38,747 nucleotides of DNA from assembly GCA_028695935.1 (NCBI GenBank), contig JAQVHY010000013.1, forward strand, positions 1-38,747. Reading direction: 5' to 3'. This DNA is from Desulfobacca sp. Its GTDB lineage: Bacteria > Desulfobacterota > Desulfobaccia > Desulfobaccales > Desulfobaccaceae. Shown here one piece after another: positions 16,675-26,206 of the stretch. How positions within the stretch are numbered: the first letter of the stretch is position 1; every line of letters starts with the position of its first letter. The position numbers were made by a program, and so were the translations under genes. Below the pieces are notes generated by a model, which saw nothing but the letters and a program-made list of their open reading frames with translations, made no database searches and had not been told where the DNA came from.

Positions 16675-18582
16675 CTAGCGCCCGAGATAGTAACCGGCGA
16701 TAATAAAAACTCCGATCAAGATTGCCAGAGCATAGTTCTGCACGTAGCCGGTTTCTAGTTTGCGGATATGATAACTCAACCATTCAATGACTCCGGCGCT
16801 GCCATTCACGGCGCCATCCACTACCTGTTCATCCACACCCTTCCACAGGAAATCGGAACCCACTTTGATGGGATTGACCACGGTAGCGGCATAGAGTTCG
16901 TCCACATAGTATTTGTGATAAATCAGATCATAAAGTAACGGTATTTTTTCGGTCACGATCTGGGGCAGTTCCGGTCGCTTAATATACATGCGGTAAGCGG
17001 TGTTGATGCCCAACAAGGCAATGATGACGCTCACTACCATCATAGATACTTCAAAACTGATGGGATAGTGAATTTCAGGCCGATGCACATGGGCGATGGC
17101 CGGGGCCAGAAAGTCATGGAAGACATTGGCACCCTCAATGATGGGAATCCCCACAAAACCACCGATGGTCGATAAGACCGCCAAGGCAATCAGCGGCAGG
17201 GTCATCACCGGCGGTGACTCATGGACATGATGCAGGACTTCATGGTCCACCCGGCTTTCGCCATGGAAAGTCATGAAGATCAGCCGGAACATATAAAAGG
17301 CGGTCATAAAGGCCGCGGCCGCGGCAATCAGCCAGTAGAGAATATGACCATCCACCAAGGACTTATAAAGAATCTCGTCCTTGCTGAAAAAACCGGCAAA
17401 GGGGAAGATTCCGGCAATGGCCAGGGTGGCCATAATAAAGGTCCAGTAAGTAATGGGCAAGTGCTTTTTGAGGTCACCCATATGCCGCATATCTTGTTCC
17501 CCACTCATGGCGTGGATAACGCTGCCGGAACCCAAAAAGAGCAGGGCTTTGAAAAAGGCATGGGTCATGAGATGGAAAATCCCCGCGACAAAGGCCCCCA
17601 CGCCGCAGGCCAAAAACATATATCCTAACTGACTGACCGTGGAGTAAGCCAGGACCCGTTTGATATCATTCTGAGCCAGACCGATTGAAGCCGACAGAAT
17701 CGCGGTGGCAGCCCCCACAATAGCAACGACCGTTAATGATACCGGAGCCAGCACATATAGGGCACTACATCGGGCCACCATGTACACGCCCGCGGTAACC
17801 ATGGTAGCGGCATGAATCAGGGCGCTGACCGGGGTCGGGCCTTCCATGGCATCCGGCAACCAGACGTAGAGCGGCAATTGGGCGGATTTCCCGGTAGCTC
17901 CGACAAACAGCAATAAGGTAATCGCGGTAATCACCAGGCTGCCGACTTCAAAATTGGTGCCCGCGATAGAAAAAACTTCCCGGAAATTGATAGTGTTAAA
18001 GGTCCAAAAGATCAGAAAGATGCCCAACAAGAAGCCGAAATCACCGATCCGGTTGACTACAAAGGCTTTTTTACCGGCATCGCTGGCCGATTGTTTTTCA
18101 TACCAGAAGCCAATCAACAGATAAGAACATAACCCCACGCCTTCCCAGCCCACGAACATCAATAAGAAGTTGTTGGCGGAAACCAGAACCAGCATGGCGA
18201 AGACAAAGAGGTTGAGGTAGGAAAAATACCGCGGGTAGCCTTCATCATCATGCATGTAGCCCACAGAATAAATGTGGATAATGAAGCTAACCCCTGAAAC
18301 TACCAGCATCATGATCAAGGACAGCGGATCGACTAAAAAGGCTGCCAGGGCATTGAAGTTTCCAGAGCTGATCCAATTATAAACCACCACTTCGACCGGT
18401 TTGGCATCGGCTGGCAGTTGCAGATATTCCCGGAATATCAAAATGACAATCAGAAAAGGAATGCCGATAACCGAGCAGCCGACCAGACTGACGAGCCATT
18501 TGGGGACTCGCTTCCCCAGCAAGCCATTAAACAAAAAACCCAGAATCGGCACCAAAGGCACCAGCCAGACATACTCTATCAT
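16675..18582 (-). CDS. nuoL: NADH-quinone oxidoreductase subunit L
   Basis: Largest antiporter-like subunit, 635 residues. It carries FVGWEGVGLCSYLLIGFWY (conserved Glu), GKSAQLPLYVWLPDAMEGPTPVSALIHAATMV (Lys and His of the proton path; residues ~225-260) and NDIKRVLAYSTVSQLGYM. The C-terminal part beyond ~residue 490 contains the long lateral amphipathic helix that runs along NuoM/NuoN, followed by a final membrane helix (YALAILIGVFIIAGYYL). A perfect AAGGAG precedes the ATG. It lies 10 bases after the nuoK stop. Confidence 0.97.
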   Translation of the reverse strand: MIEYVWLVPLVPILGFLFNGLLGKRVPKWLVSLVGCSVIGIPFLIVILIFREYLQLPADAKPVEVVVYNWISSGNFNALAAFLVDPLSLIMMLVVSGVSFIIHIYSVGYMHDDEGYPRYFSYLNLFVFAMLVLVSANNFLLMFVGWEGVGLCSYLLIGFWYEKQSASDAGKKAFVVNRIGDFGFLLGIFLIFWTFNTINFREVFSIAGTNFEVGSLVITAITLLLFVGATGKSAQLPLYVWLPDAMEGPTPVSALIHAATMVTAGVYMVARCSALYVLAPVSLTVVAIVGAATAILSASIGLAQNDIKRVLAYSTVSQLGYMFLACGVGAFVAGIFHLMTHAFFKALLFLGSGSVIHAMSGEQDMRHMGDLKKHLPITYWTFIMATLAIAGIFPFAGFFSKDEILYKSLVDGHILYWLIAAAAAFMTAFYMFRLIFMTFHGESRVDHEVLHHVHESPPVMTLPLIALAVLSTIGGFVGIPIIEGANVFHDFLAPAIAHVHRPEIHYPISFEVSMMVVSVIIALLGINTAYRMYIKRPELPQIVTEKIPLLYDLIYHKYYVDELYAATVVNPIKVGSDFLWKGVDEQVVDGAVNGSAGVIEWLSYHIRKLETGYVQNYALAILIGVFIIAGYYLGR

Positions 18583-18592
18583 GGCCTGCTCC

Positions 18593-18898
18593 TTACCACT
18601 TCATGAGATTAAGTTCATCAACATTAACGGTGGCTTTATTACGGAAAATGGCGACAATTAGCGCCAGTCCGACGGCTACCTCGGCGGCGGCCACCGTCAT
18701 GACAAAAAAGACAAACATCTGCCCATCTATGGCCTGGTAGTGATCGGCGAACCCGACCAGGGACAGATTCACGGCGTTGAGCATCATTTCAATACACATA
18801 AAGATAATGATGGCATTGCGCCGGATCAGGACCCCGATAACTCCGATGGCGAACAGGGCGCTGCTGAGAGCTATGTAGTATATCAAGGGCACTACCAT
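18593..18898 (-). CDS. nuoK: NADH-quinone oxidoreductase subunit K
   Basis: Small membrane subunit, 101 residues and three helices. The conserved Glu in helix 2 ([18 protein letters not shown]) and the helix 3 segment [20 protein letters not shown], with the second essential Glu, are both present. These form part of the central hydrophilic axis carrying protons. It is preceded by a 79-base spacer from nuoJ, longer than other gaps in the operon and with no gene inside. GGGAG lies ~10 bases before the ATG. Confidence 0.96.
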   Translation of the reverse strand: MVVPLIYYIALSSALFAIGVIGVLIRRNAIIIFMCIEMMLNAVNLSLVGFADHYQAIDGQMFVFFVMTVAAAEVAVGLALIVAIFRNKATVNVDELNLMKW

Positions 18899-18977
18899 TT
18901 CTATTTTTCTCCCCTCAGTTCCAGTGAACTATTTCTTAACTGGGGTTAAGCCAAGCCTGAGAATACGCCCGATTAAC

Positions 18978-19475
18978 TCAATCTAGTCTGGCTCGGGCCA
19001 GAATAACCGCCCCGATTAAGGCCACTAATAACAGTACCGAAGTAACTTCGAAGGGCAGTAGATAATCGGTAAACAATGAACGGGCCACTGCCTCGGTGCT
19101 GCCAAATCCGGGTACCATTTCTTTGGCAGGTCCCAGATTGATTCGGGTGCAAGTATAAATCACCAACAGAGCTGTCACCCCGGCCAGAGCCGCGCCGCTG
19201 ATCTTCTGGGCTAAGTGCTGTTTTTCCCCGCCTTCTTCTGGCTGACGTAAGTTAAGCAGCATGATCACGAACAGGAAAAGTACCATGATCGCCCCGGCGT
19301 AAACGATCACCTGAATGGCCGCAATAAACTCGGCATGGGCCAGCAGATAGATCCCTGCCACCGTAAAGAAGTTAAGGATCAGGTATAAGGCGCTCCGCAC
19401 CGGGTTAACCTGGATAACTACCAGAACCCCCGAAATCAGGGCCACCGCGGCCAGAATTAAAAATAACACTTGCAT
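18978..19475 (-). CDS. nuoJ: NADH-quinone oxidoreductase subunit J
   Basis: Membrane subunit of 165 residues with five helices. It carries NPVRSALYLILNFFTVAGIYLL and the highly conserved VIVYAGAIMVLFLFVIMLLN segment containing the pi-bulge helix (residues ~57-75) that changes shape during turnover. The C-terminal helix is 'LLPFEVTSVLLLVALIGAVILAR'-like. GGAG stands ahead of the ATG. The spacing to nuoI is 33 bases. Normal length for bacteria. Confidence 0.96.
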   Translation of the reverse strand: MQVLFLILAAVALISGVLVVIQVNPVRSALYLILNFFTVAGIYLLAHAEFIAAIQVIVYAGAIMVLFLFVIMLLNLRQPEEGGEKQHLAQKISGAALAGVTALLVIYTCTRINLGPAKEMVPGFGSTEAVARSLFTDYLLPFEVTSVLLLVALIGAVILARARLD

Positions 19476-19508
19476 TCTCTAAACTCCTTAACCCCGAATC
19501 TTGAGGAA

Positions 19509-19913
19509 TTAAGACTTAGCTCTCAGCTTCTCCAGATCATAGATCAATACCCGTTTATCATACTGGGCCAACTCATATTTATTGTTCAGGGCAATGGCCG
19601 CTTTGGGACAGGCTTCCTGACAGAAGCCACAGAAGATGCAACGGGTCAGGTCAATGACAAACTCCGCCGGATATTTTTCGTGGTTCGGACCTTCGGCTGG
19701 GGTGATCTTGGTAATCGCCCGGGACGGGCACACCGTCATACACAAGGTACAGGCCACACACTTGAGGCGGCCATCCTCATCCACCTGTAATTCCGGATGA
19801 CCCCTAAATCTTGGATAAACCTGGCGTTTCTCTTCCGGATATTGCAGGGTAATCGGCTTGGAGACACAATGCCTTAAAGTGGTAGCTAAGCCTTTGATTA
19901 AGGGATAAATCAT
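19509..19913 (-). CDS. nuoI: NADH-quinone oxidoreductase subunit I (2x[4Fe-4S] ferredoxin)
   Basis: Peripheral-arm subunit carrying clusters N6a and N6b, 134 residues, shorter than many NuoI proteins (~150-180) but with all ligands. The first motif is CVACTLCMTVCP and the second CIFCGFCQEACP, each C-x2-C-x2-C-x3-CP. The N-terminal amphipathic helix that rests on NuoH (LIKGLATTLRHCVSKPIT) and the 'YPEEKRQVYPRFRG' lead-in are retained. The shortness is in the C-terminal tail. AGAGG precedes the ATG. It passes electrons from NuoG to NuoB. Confidence 0.96.
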   Translation of the reverse strand: MIYPLIKGLATTLRHCVSKPITLQYPEEKRQVYPRFRGHPELQVDEDGRLKCVACTLCMTVCPSRAITKITPAEGPNHEKYPAEFVIDLTRCIFCGFCQEACPKAAIALNNKYELAQYDKRVLIYDLEKLRAKS

Positions 19914-19923
19914 GGTTTTACCT

Positions 19924-20949
19924 CTAGAGATACATCATGACGACGCCGGTTAAGAGGATATTAAATAACGCCAGGGGGATAAGGACCTTCCAGCCAAAGT
20001 ACATCAGTTGGTCAAACCGGAACCGGGGATAGGTCCCACGAACCCAGATAAATAAGAATATCAAGGCAAAAGTTTTTATTAAGAACCAAACAATGGGGGG
20101 CAAAAACGGACCTTGCCAGCCGCCCAGAAACAGGGTTACGGCCAGGGCACTGGCGATAATCATATGGCCGTACTCACCCAGCATCAACAGCCCCCATTTC
20201 ATGGAGCTGTACTCGGTCTGGTAGCCCGCCACCAGTTCATTTTCACACTCAATCAGATCAAAGGGAGTCCGGGCACATTCGGCAAAAGCCGCACACAGAT
20301 AAAGGAGGAAGCCGAGTGGTTGGTAAACAATAAACCACATACTCTTCTGAGCTTCAACAATGGTTACCAGGCTCAGGCTGCCGGCCACCATCAGCACTCC
20401 GATCACTGACAGCCCCAAGGCTACTTCATAGCTGACCATCTGCGCGCAGAGCCGTAGGCCGCCCAACAAGGAGTACTTGTTGTTGGAGGCCCAGCCGCCG
20501 ATTACCGCGCCATAAACCGCCAATGAAGAGATGGCAAAGATATACAGGAGGCCAATGTTGACATCGGCAATAACCCCTCGGTTGAGCGCAGCCACGGTTA
20601 GATCTACCTGATAGCCATAAATGGTCAGGCTATCGGGGAGGATGCGATCAGCAAAAGGAATCGCCGCAAAGGGCATAAAGGCGGTGATGGCCACAATCAT
20701 GGGCGCCAGTACAAAGAGCGTCTTATTGGCATGCGGCGGGGTAAACTCTTCTTTAAACAAGAGTTTGATCATGTCAGCCAGAGGTTGCAGCAACCCCCAG
20801 GGACCTACCCGGTTAGGACCATAGCGTAATTGGATAAACCCCAGGACCTTGCGCTCCATCAATACCACATAGGCAATGGTAGTGAGGAAAACCACCAGGA
20901 CCAGGGTAATTTTGACAACCATCAAGCCTACGAGCACCGGCAGGTTCAT
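19924..20949 (-). CDS. nuoH: NADH-quinone oxidoreductase subunit H
   Basis: Quinone-chamber membrane subunit, 341 residues and about eight helices. It contains ERKVLGFIQLRYGPNRVGP-type sequence (residues ~32-50), AFAECARTPFDLIECENELVAGYQTEYS (acidic loop linking the quinone cavity to the proton path) and the C-terminal RFRFDQLMYFGWKVLIPLAL. These are all diagnostic. It starts 3 bases after the nuoG stop, so is likely coupled to it. Confidence 0.97.
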   Translation of the reverse strand: MNLPVLVGLMVVKITLVLVVFLTTIAYVVLMERKVLGFIQLRYGPNRVGPWGLLQPLADMIKLLFKEEFTPPHANKTLFVLAPMIVAITAFMPFAAIPFADRILPDSLTIYGYQVDLTVAALNRGVIADVNIGLLYIFAISSLAVYGAVIGGWASNNKYSLLGGLRLCAQMVSYEVALGLSVIGVLMVAGSLSLVTIVEAQKSMWFIVYQPLGFLLYLCAAFAECARTPFDLIECENELVAGYQTEYSSMKWGLLMLGEYGHMIIASALAVTLFLGGWQGPFLPPIVWFLIKTFALIFLFIWVRGTYPRFRFDQLMYFGWKVLIPLALFNILLTGVVMMYL

Positions 20950-20952
20950 CTT

Positions 20953-23598
20953 TTAACCCTTCTGAAGCTGTACGCGGCAAAGGTTAGAATTGGAAGTCAG
21001 GAGATTGGCCGGCGTATCACTAAAGTGATCCGCCAGGAACACCACCCCCCGGGGTATCTCTACCGTCACGGCAATGGGGACGGTAATCTCCCCCTGAGTC
21101 GAACTGATCTTGACCGGCTCGCCCTCATTGACCTTCAGGGCCTGGGCATCGGCCGGGTTGATTTTTAGTTCCGCCCCCGGCATTATGGTTTGCGGACCGT
21201 GGGCATGAGTCGTATAAGAACCGGAATGGGCCAGAGTTTTGCCCACTATTAAGGTATACTTGCCTTCTCCGGGAATGCTGATCTCGGTCGAGAAGGGGAC
21301 AAATTTTCCGTTTAGCGAAACGCTGATCTTCTTATGAGGCCAGCGATGCCCTTCCTTGATTCCGGCCCAGATCGGCATCAGTTGCACCATCTCGGCGAAA
21401 ATGGCCGGAGCACTGCCATATTTCATCGGATATCCCAGGCGCTGGCTCAATTCGGTAATGATCTGCCAATCAGGCCGCGTCCCGTTGGGCGACAAAGCCG
21501 CCTGCAAGCAGCCCAAACGCCCATCAGTACTGGTATAAGTCCCGTCTAGTTCGGCGTGGATGGCGACCGGTAATACCACATCGGCCAACCGCGCGGTGTC
21601 GGTCAGGAAGGCATCTTGGACGACCATAAATCTGACCTTCTGGAGCAGCCTTTCGGTCCGCTGCCGGTTGGGCAGTAATCGCACCAGATCACCCCCTAAC
21701 AGGTATAAGGCTCTCGGGGCCTCTGGTTCATTGTTTTCAAGCTGATCGAGCATTTCTTCCAATGTTACCCCTGGCTTATCCGACACGGGCTTTCCCCACA
21801 GTTTGGCAAAGGCTCCGCCGCCCTCGGCCAGCGACTGGTAACCCGGCAAATAATTGGGCATCACCCCCACATCGCAGACGCCGCGGGTGTTATTCTTTTC
21901 GGCGATCGGATAGAGGGCGCTGCCTTTGTTACAGGGCTGACCGATCAACAGGAACAGATCGGCTACGGCGATGACATTATCCTGCCCCTGTTCCTGAGCC
22001 ATGAGGTCGTGACCGAAGATGATCGCCGGAGCTTGGGCCTGAGCCAAAAGTTTTCCTGCCTGGCGCAAGTCGGCATCTTTTACTCCAGCCTGTTTGGCCA
22101 CCTTGGAAAGTGAGGTCTTAAGCAGGGTCTTCTTAAAGTCTTCGAAACCTTCCGCCTCTAGATGAGGGCTATATCCCGGTTGGGCTTCCAGCACCGCTTC
22201 CATTAAACCGATCAGCAGCAGGCGTTCACTACCCGGCTGATAGCGCAAATTAAGATTGGCATAGCGGTCAAATTTGGTCTTGCGGGGATTGGCCACCACC
22301 AGCCGGAAGTTTTCATTTTTCAGGGCGTCCATAATCCGCCAGCCATAGGTGGGCATTTCAGGGGTGACATCAGCCCCCACGATCAGAATTACATCGGCGT
22401 GGCTGAGATGATGGGCATTGCCTAATACAAAGGGGAAACCGCTACCCTTGGCCTCTTCTTGAACTTCCCAAGGGCTTTGATAAACACCTTTCTTGACAGA
22501 TCCGAGAGCCACCCCGGAAACCTGGGCTTCGCCGAACACCGCGGCGATTCCCGCCAGGGCGCGAGCGAAATTATAACGCGCCGGACTGTCCAGGTTATTA
22601 TGTCCCAGACCAGCGCGGATAAGTTTCTGGAATAAGAAACTGGCTTCATTGGTAGCCCGCGGGGAGCCGATGCCATACAGCGCGTCCGGCCCGGCATTAT
22701 CAATTACTTCTTTTAATCCGCGGGCCGCATAATCCAAGGCCTCGTCCCAAGTAGCTGCGACCAACTGCCCATCCTTCTTGATCAGGGGTTGGTGTAAGCG
22801 TTCGGGGGCCTCCAGCACACCGAACCCAAAACGGCCGCGACCGCAAAGCAGCAATGAGCCTTGGCTACGCACCCGGTGGATATGGCCGTTTTTGGTATGC
22901 ACTTCATAATTACAGCCGCCCCCGCAATAGGGGCAGACAGTCTTGGTCTTGGTCAACTCCCAGGAACGGGCCGTATATTTAAATAATTTATTGATTAAGG
23001 CCCCGACCGGGCAGATATCGATGCAGGTGCCACAGAATTCACATTCCAGGGGAACATGGCCGCAGCCCAGTTCGGTAAAATAACCCCGACTTTCAAAGTT
23101 GATGGCACTAGCCCCAACTCGATCCCGACAGACCCGCACACAACGGCCACAGGTAACACAGCGGGTGGCATAGCGTTCGATCAGCCGCGATTCGTAATCA
23201 ATATGCGGCGGTACTTTTACCGCCTCGTAATCAACGACATCAATGCCCAATTCATGGGTCAGGTCTTGGAGGAGACACTCTCCCGCCTTGTCACACCAGG
23301 GGCAATCCAGAGGATGGTTGACCAGGATAAATTTCACCAGTTCTCGGCGTAAATCCTGCAAACGCTCGGACTGGGTAATCACCTCCATACCCTCGGCCAC
23401 CGTCGTAGTACAAGCCGGTTGTGGTCGCGGTGGCCCCGGCTTTACCTCTACCACACAGATCCGGCAGGAGCCGATTGCTTTGATGGCGGGATGGTAGCAG
23501 AGATGCGGGATATGGATGCCGTTCGCTAAGGCAGCCTCCAGAATCGTCTTACCTTTTTTCACCTGCAGGGCTTTACCATCGATCGTCAGGTTGATCAT
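20953..23598 (-). CDS. nuoG: NADH-quinone oxidoreductase subunit G (Fe-S/molybdopterin-fold)
   Basis: Large peripheral subunit, 881 residues. The N-terminal [2Fe-2S] ligands are C34, C45, C48 and C63. The His-Cys [4Fe-4S] motif follows (HPLDCPWCDKAGEC), then two ferredoxin motifs (CVTCGRCVRVC and CEFCGTCIDICP). A molybdopterin-oxidoreductase-type cluster motif comes next (CPYCGGGCNYEV with a later LLCGRGRFG). The rest is the oxidoreductase fold with a C-terminal MopB dinucleotide-binding-like domain (about 770-880). The CPYCGGGC/GRGRFG region resembles formate dehydrogenase alpha subunits, but there is no active-site Cys/Sec motif, and context makes NuoG certain. Like other NuoG proteins it probably lacks a cofactor. 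Confidence 0.95.
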   Translation of the reverse strand: MINLTIDGKALQVKKGKTILEAALANGIHIPHLCYHPAIKAIGSCRICVVEVKPGPPRPQPACTTTVAEGMEVITQSERLQDLRRELVKFILVNHPLDCPWCDKAGECLLQDLTHELGIDVVDYEAVKVPPHIDYESRLIERYATRCVTCGRCVRVCRDRVGASAINFESRGYFTELGCGHVPLECEFCGTCIDICPVGALINKLFKYTARSWELTKTKTVCPYCGGGCNYEVHTKNGHIHRVRSQGSLLLCGRGRFGFGVLEAPERLHQPLIKKDGQLVAATWDEALDYAARGLKEVIDNAGPDALYGIGSPRATNEASFLFQKLIRAGLGHNNLDSPARYNFARALAGIAAVFGEAQVSGVALGSVKKGVYQSPWEVQEEAKGSGFPFVLGNAHHLSHADVILIVGADVTPEMPTYGWRIMDALKNENFRLVVANPRKTKFDRYANLNLRYQPGSERLLLIGLMEAVLEAQPGYSPHLEAEGFEDFKKTLLKTSLSKVAKQAGVKDADLRQAGKLLAQAQAPAIIFGHDLMAQEQGQDNVIAVADLFLLIGQPCNKGSALYPIAEKNNTRGVCDVGVMPNYLPGYQSLAEGGGAFAKLWGKPVSDKPGVTLEEMLDQLENNEPEAPRALYLLGGDLVRLLPNRQRTERLLQKVRFMVVQDAFLTDTARLADVVLPVAIHAELDGTYTSTDGRLGCLQAALSPNGTRPDWQIITELSQRLGYPMKYGSAPAIFAEMVQLMPIWAGIKEGHRWPHKKISVSLNGKFVPFSTEISIPGEGKYTLIVGKTLAHSGSYTTHAHGPQTIMPGAELKINPADAQALKVNEGEPVKISSTQGEITVPIAVTVEIPRGVVFLADHFSDTPANLLTSNSNLCRVQLQKG

Positions 23599-23652
23599 CT
23601 TCTATTCCTAACTGTCAGGCCGCTAGTTAATTTATAATGTTCTAAAACCTTC

Positions 23653-24843
23653 TTACCGGTCCACATCGGCCAGGACAATATCCATCGTCCCGATGAGGGC
23701 GATTAAATCAGAGAGCAGCCGGCCCTTGGCCAGCTTGCCCAGGGCCGCCAGATTGGCAAAAGACGGGGCCCGAATCTTTACCCGTAGCGGATGCCCGGTA
23801 CCGTCACTGGCAATATAGAACCCTAGTTCGCCTTTGGGAGCCTCGATAGCCTGATAAACTTCCCCAACCGGCGGTATGACCCCTTCTTCAATAATCAAAA
23901 AATGGTTAATCAAGGCCTCAATGTTGTTGTAAACCCGTTCCTTGGGGGGCAAGGCCACCCGGGGATCAGCCACATTGATGTCTCCGGAGGGTAGATTTTC
24001 CAGAACCTGGCGGACGATGCGGTTACTCTGGCGCATTTCCTCCATGCGCACCAGATAGCGGTCATAGGTATCGCCATTGCTGCCCAAGGGTACCACAAAG
24101 TCAAAATCTTCGTACCTGGAATAAGGGTTATCCCGACGCAGGTCCCAATCCACTCCGGAGCCGCGGGCCATGGGGCCGGACCAGCCCCAATCTAGCACCT
24201 CATCCGGGCTCATCACCCCTACCCCTTTGGTGCGGGCAATCCAGATGCGATTGTGAGTTAAGAGATTTTCATAGTCCTCAATCTTCTTGGGGAAAGTCTC
24301 TACAAACTCCCAAACCTGGTCAGTAAATCCTTCCGGCAGATCCGCGGCCAATCCACCAATACGAAAATAACAGGGGAACAGCCGACCGCCCCAAACCATT
24401 TCGAAGAGGTCCATGAGCTTTTCGCGTTCACGAAAGGCGTAGAATAACGGGGTCATGGCGCCGAGATCATGGCCGTGAGTGCCCAACCAGAACAAATGGC
24501 TGGAAATCCGGGTCAACTCGGCAATCATCACCCGGATATATTGGCCCCGTTTCGGAACCTCAACGCCCAGGAGTTTTTCTACCGCGAGCACAAAACCCAG
24601 GTTATTGGCCGAACCCGCCAGATAATCAATCCGGTCGGTTAAGGGCAGACACTGGTGATAAGTGCGGAACTCGCACATCTTTTCGATACCACGGTGCAAG
24701 TAGCCGATATCCGGATCGGCTTTGACAATGAGCTCACCGTCCAGCTCCAGCACTACCCGCAACACCCCGTGGGTACTGGGATGCTGGGGACCCAAATTAA
24801 GGACCATGGTTTCGGTCTGAGGCATAGTTTGCGCGCCGTTCAT
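23653..24843 (-). CDS. nuoD: NADH-quinone oxidoreductase subunit D (49-kDa)
   Basis: Quinone-site subunit, 396 residues, separate from NuoC (unlike the E. coli NuoCD fusion). It shows LGPQHPSTHGVLR with the quinone-site His, the following GYLHRGIEKM, and TDRIDYLAGSANNLGF. The C-terminal IGTMDIVLADVDR is the standard end of the family. Hydrogenase-type Ni ligands are absent, as expected. The ATG at 24843 has AGGAAAG upstream; a second ATG 18 bases in is possible. It lies 12 bases after the nuoC stop. Confidence 0.97.
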   Translation of the reverse strand: MNGAQTMPQTETMVLNLGPQHPSTHGVLRVVLELDGELIVKADPDIGYLHRGIEKMCEFRTYHQCLPLTDRIDYLAGSANNLGFVLAVEKLLGVEVPKRGQYIRVMIAELTRISSHLFWLGTHGHDLGAMTPLFYAFREREKLMDLFEMVWGGRLFPCYFRIGGLAADLPEGFTDQVWEFVETFPKKIEDYENLLTHNRIWIARTKGVGVMSPDEVLDWGWSGPMARGSGVDWDLRRDNPYSRYEDFDFVVPLGSNGDTYDRYLVRMEEMRQSNRIVRQVLENLPSGDINVADPRVALPPKERVYNNIEALINHFLIIEEGVIPPVGEVYQAIEAPKGELGFYIASDGTGHPLRVKIRAPSFANLAALGKLAKGRLLSDLIALIGTMDIVLADVDR

Positions 24844-24855
24844 GGTTTCGCTTTC

Positions 24856-25314
24856 CTATAACCCCCGCACAGGGATTTCTTTACGTAAAGGGAAATATGA
24901 TTCGCATTCTGGCGGCGTTAATATCCGCCGTAAATCCGGGTGACCACGGAACTGAATACCCATCAGATCATAACATTCGCGCTCATGCCAGTTAGCCGTA
25001 GACCACACCGGCACCACCGAATGAATGCTGGGGTAGGCATCATCGGCCAGAAAGGCCTTCAGGGCTACCCGATTTTTGTTTCGGTGCGAATAGAGGTGAT
25101 AGACCACCGCAAACCGGGGACTGGCCGGCAGGTAATCCACCGCCGCCACCGACGACAGATAACGGAAAGAGGTTTCACGGTCATCCCGCAACAGAGTGCA
25201 GATTTCGACTATTCTCTCCGGTTTGATAATGATCGTGGTGTCCCCGCGGAACTCATAGATTTCCACGATTTCATCCGGGAACTGGGCCTGGACTTTTTCT
25301 ACCGCCGCGCTCAT
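24856..25314 (-). CDS. nuoC: NADH-quinone oxidoreductase subunit C (30-kDa)
   Basis: Peripheral-arm structural subunit, 152 residues. It has the family ending [26 protein letters not shown] (the conserved '[18 protein letters not shown]' motif) and the following ESYFPLRKE. The N-terminal half is the usual poorly conserved part. Its ATG overlaps the nuoB stop by 4 bases (ATGA), and nuoD follows. It holds no cofactor and packs against NuoD and NuoI. Confidence 0.96.
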   Translation of the reverse strand: MSAAVEKVQAQFPDEIVEIYEFRGDTTIIIKPERIVEICTLLRDDRETSFRYLSSVAAVDYLPASPRFAVVYHLYSHRNKNRVALKAFLADDAYPSIHSVVPVWSTANWHERECYDLMGIQFRGHPDLRRILTPPECESYFPLRKEIPVRGL

Positions 25315-25826
25315 GCCGCCTCCTGCCGAGCTTGCACTCTTTCCCGATATTGCTTGGTTAAGAAGGGGTCTTTAAGGATCTGCTCGTGCAATTTCAGGAT
25401 GCCATAGAGTAATCCTTCGGGGCGGGGTGGACAGCCCGGCACATAAACATCAACCGGCAGATATAAATCAATCCCCTGCACCACCGCATAGCTATCAAAG
25501 ATGCCCCCCGACGAAGAACAAGCCCCCATGGCAATCACCCATTTCGGTTCGGTCATCTGCTCGTAGATGCGCACCACCGCGGGCACCATTTTTTTGGTGA
25601 CCGTCCCGGCGACGATCATCAGATCGGCCTGGCGGGGCGAGGCCCGAAAGGCCTCCATGCCAAACCGGGCAATATCAAAGCGATTGGCCGCGGTGACGAT
25701 CATTTCAATAGCACAACAGGCCAGACCAAAAGTACAGGGCCACAGCGAATTCTTCCGCCCCCAGTCCACCAACTTCTCCAGGGTAGTTGTCAGGACATTA
25801 TTTCCTAAATGCTCTTCTACTCCCAT
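25311..25826 (-). CDS. nuoB: NADH-quinone oxidoreductase subunit B (PSST, cluster N2)
   Basis: Subunit holding the terminal cluster N2 beside the quinone site, 171 residues. All four ligand cysteines are visible: the tandem pair in [14 protein letters not shown], one in [13 protein letters not shown] and one in [11 protein letters not shown]. Conserved [13 protein letters not shown] is also present. Its ATG lies 10 bases inside the nuoA 3' end, suggesting coupled translation. Normal length. Confidence 0.97.
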   Translation of the reverse strand: MGVEEHLGNNVLTTTLEKLVDWGRKNSLWPCTFGLACCAIEMIVTAANRFDIARFGMEAFRASPRQADLMIVAGTVTKKMVPAVVRIYEQMTEPKWVIAMGACSSSGGIFDSYAVVQGIDLYLPVDVYVPGCPPRPEGLLYGILKLHEQILKDPFLTKQYRERVQARQEAA

Positions 25827-26173
25827 TCCAAGGCCCCCTTACCCCAAACATAGGCCAACCCCACCATCAGGATGAGGATAAAAACTCCCATTTCGATCAG
25901 GCCAAATAACCCCAGCGGTTTAAATATCACTCCCCAGGGATAGAGGAAGATCGCTTCAATATCGAACACCAGGAAGAACATGGTGATGACATAGAATTTG
26001 ACCGCATAACGGTGTCGGGCATCGCTGATCGGCACCATACCACACTCATAAGGCAGATCCTTAACCGCGGTATGGGTTTTCTTCCCCAGTGCCTCGGAGA
26101 GGGCGACAATCAATACCGCCAATCCGATCGAAATGATCAGATAAACCAGGATTGGTAAATAACTAATGAGCAT
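25817..26173 (-). CDS. nuoA: NADH-quinone oxidoreductase subunit A
   Basis: Small membrane subunit, 118 residues and three helices. The loop motif [10 protein letters not shown] (conserved Cys of ND3/NuoA, near the quinone cavity) and the second-helix segment [21 protein letters not shown] are diagnostic. A perfect AAGGAG lies 8 bases before the ATG. It follows the NuoEF fusion gene after 33 bases, so the standard A-B-C-D block begins here. Confidence 0.97.
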   Translation of the reverse strand: MLISYLPILVYLIISIGLAVLIVALSEALGKKTHTAVKDLPYECGMVPISDARHRYAVKFYVITMFFLVFDIEAIFLYPWGVIFKPLGLFGLIEMGVFILILMVGLAYVWGKGALEWE

Positions 26174-26206
26174 TCTGGTGCTCCTTTAATCCGCGGGTCT
26201 TTCTAA

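Noticed and set aside
20953-23598. Formate dehydrogenase alpha subunit
   Set aside because: The CPYCGGGC and GRGRFG motifs are FDH-like, but the N-terminal Fe-S architecture, lack of an active-site Cys/Sec and position inside nuo make it NuoG.
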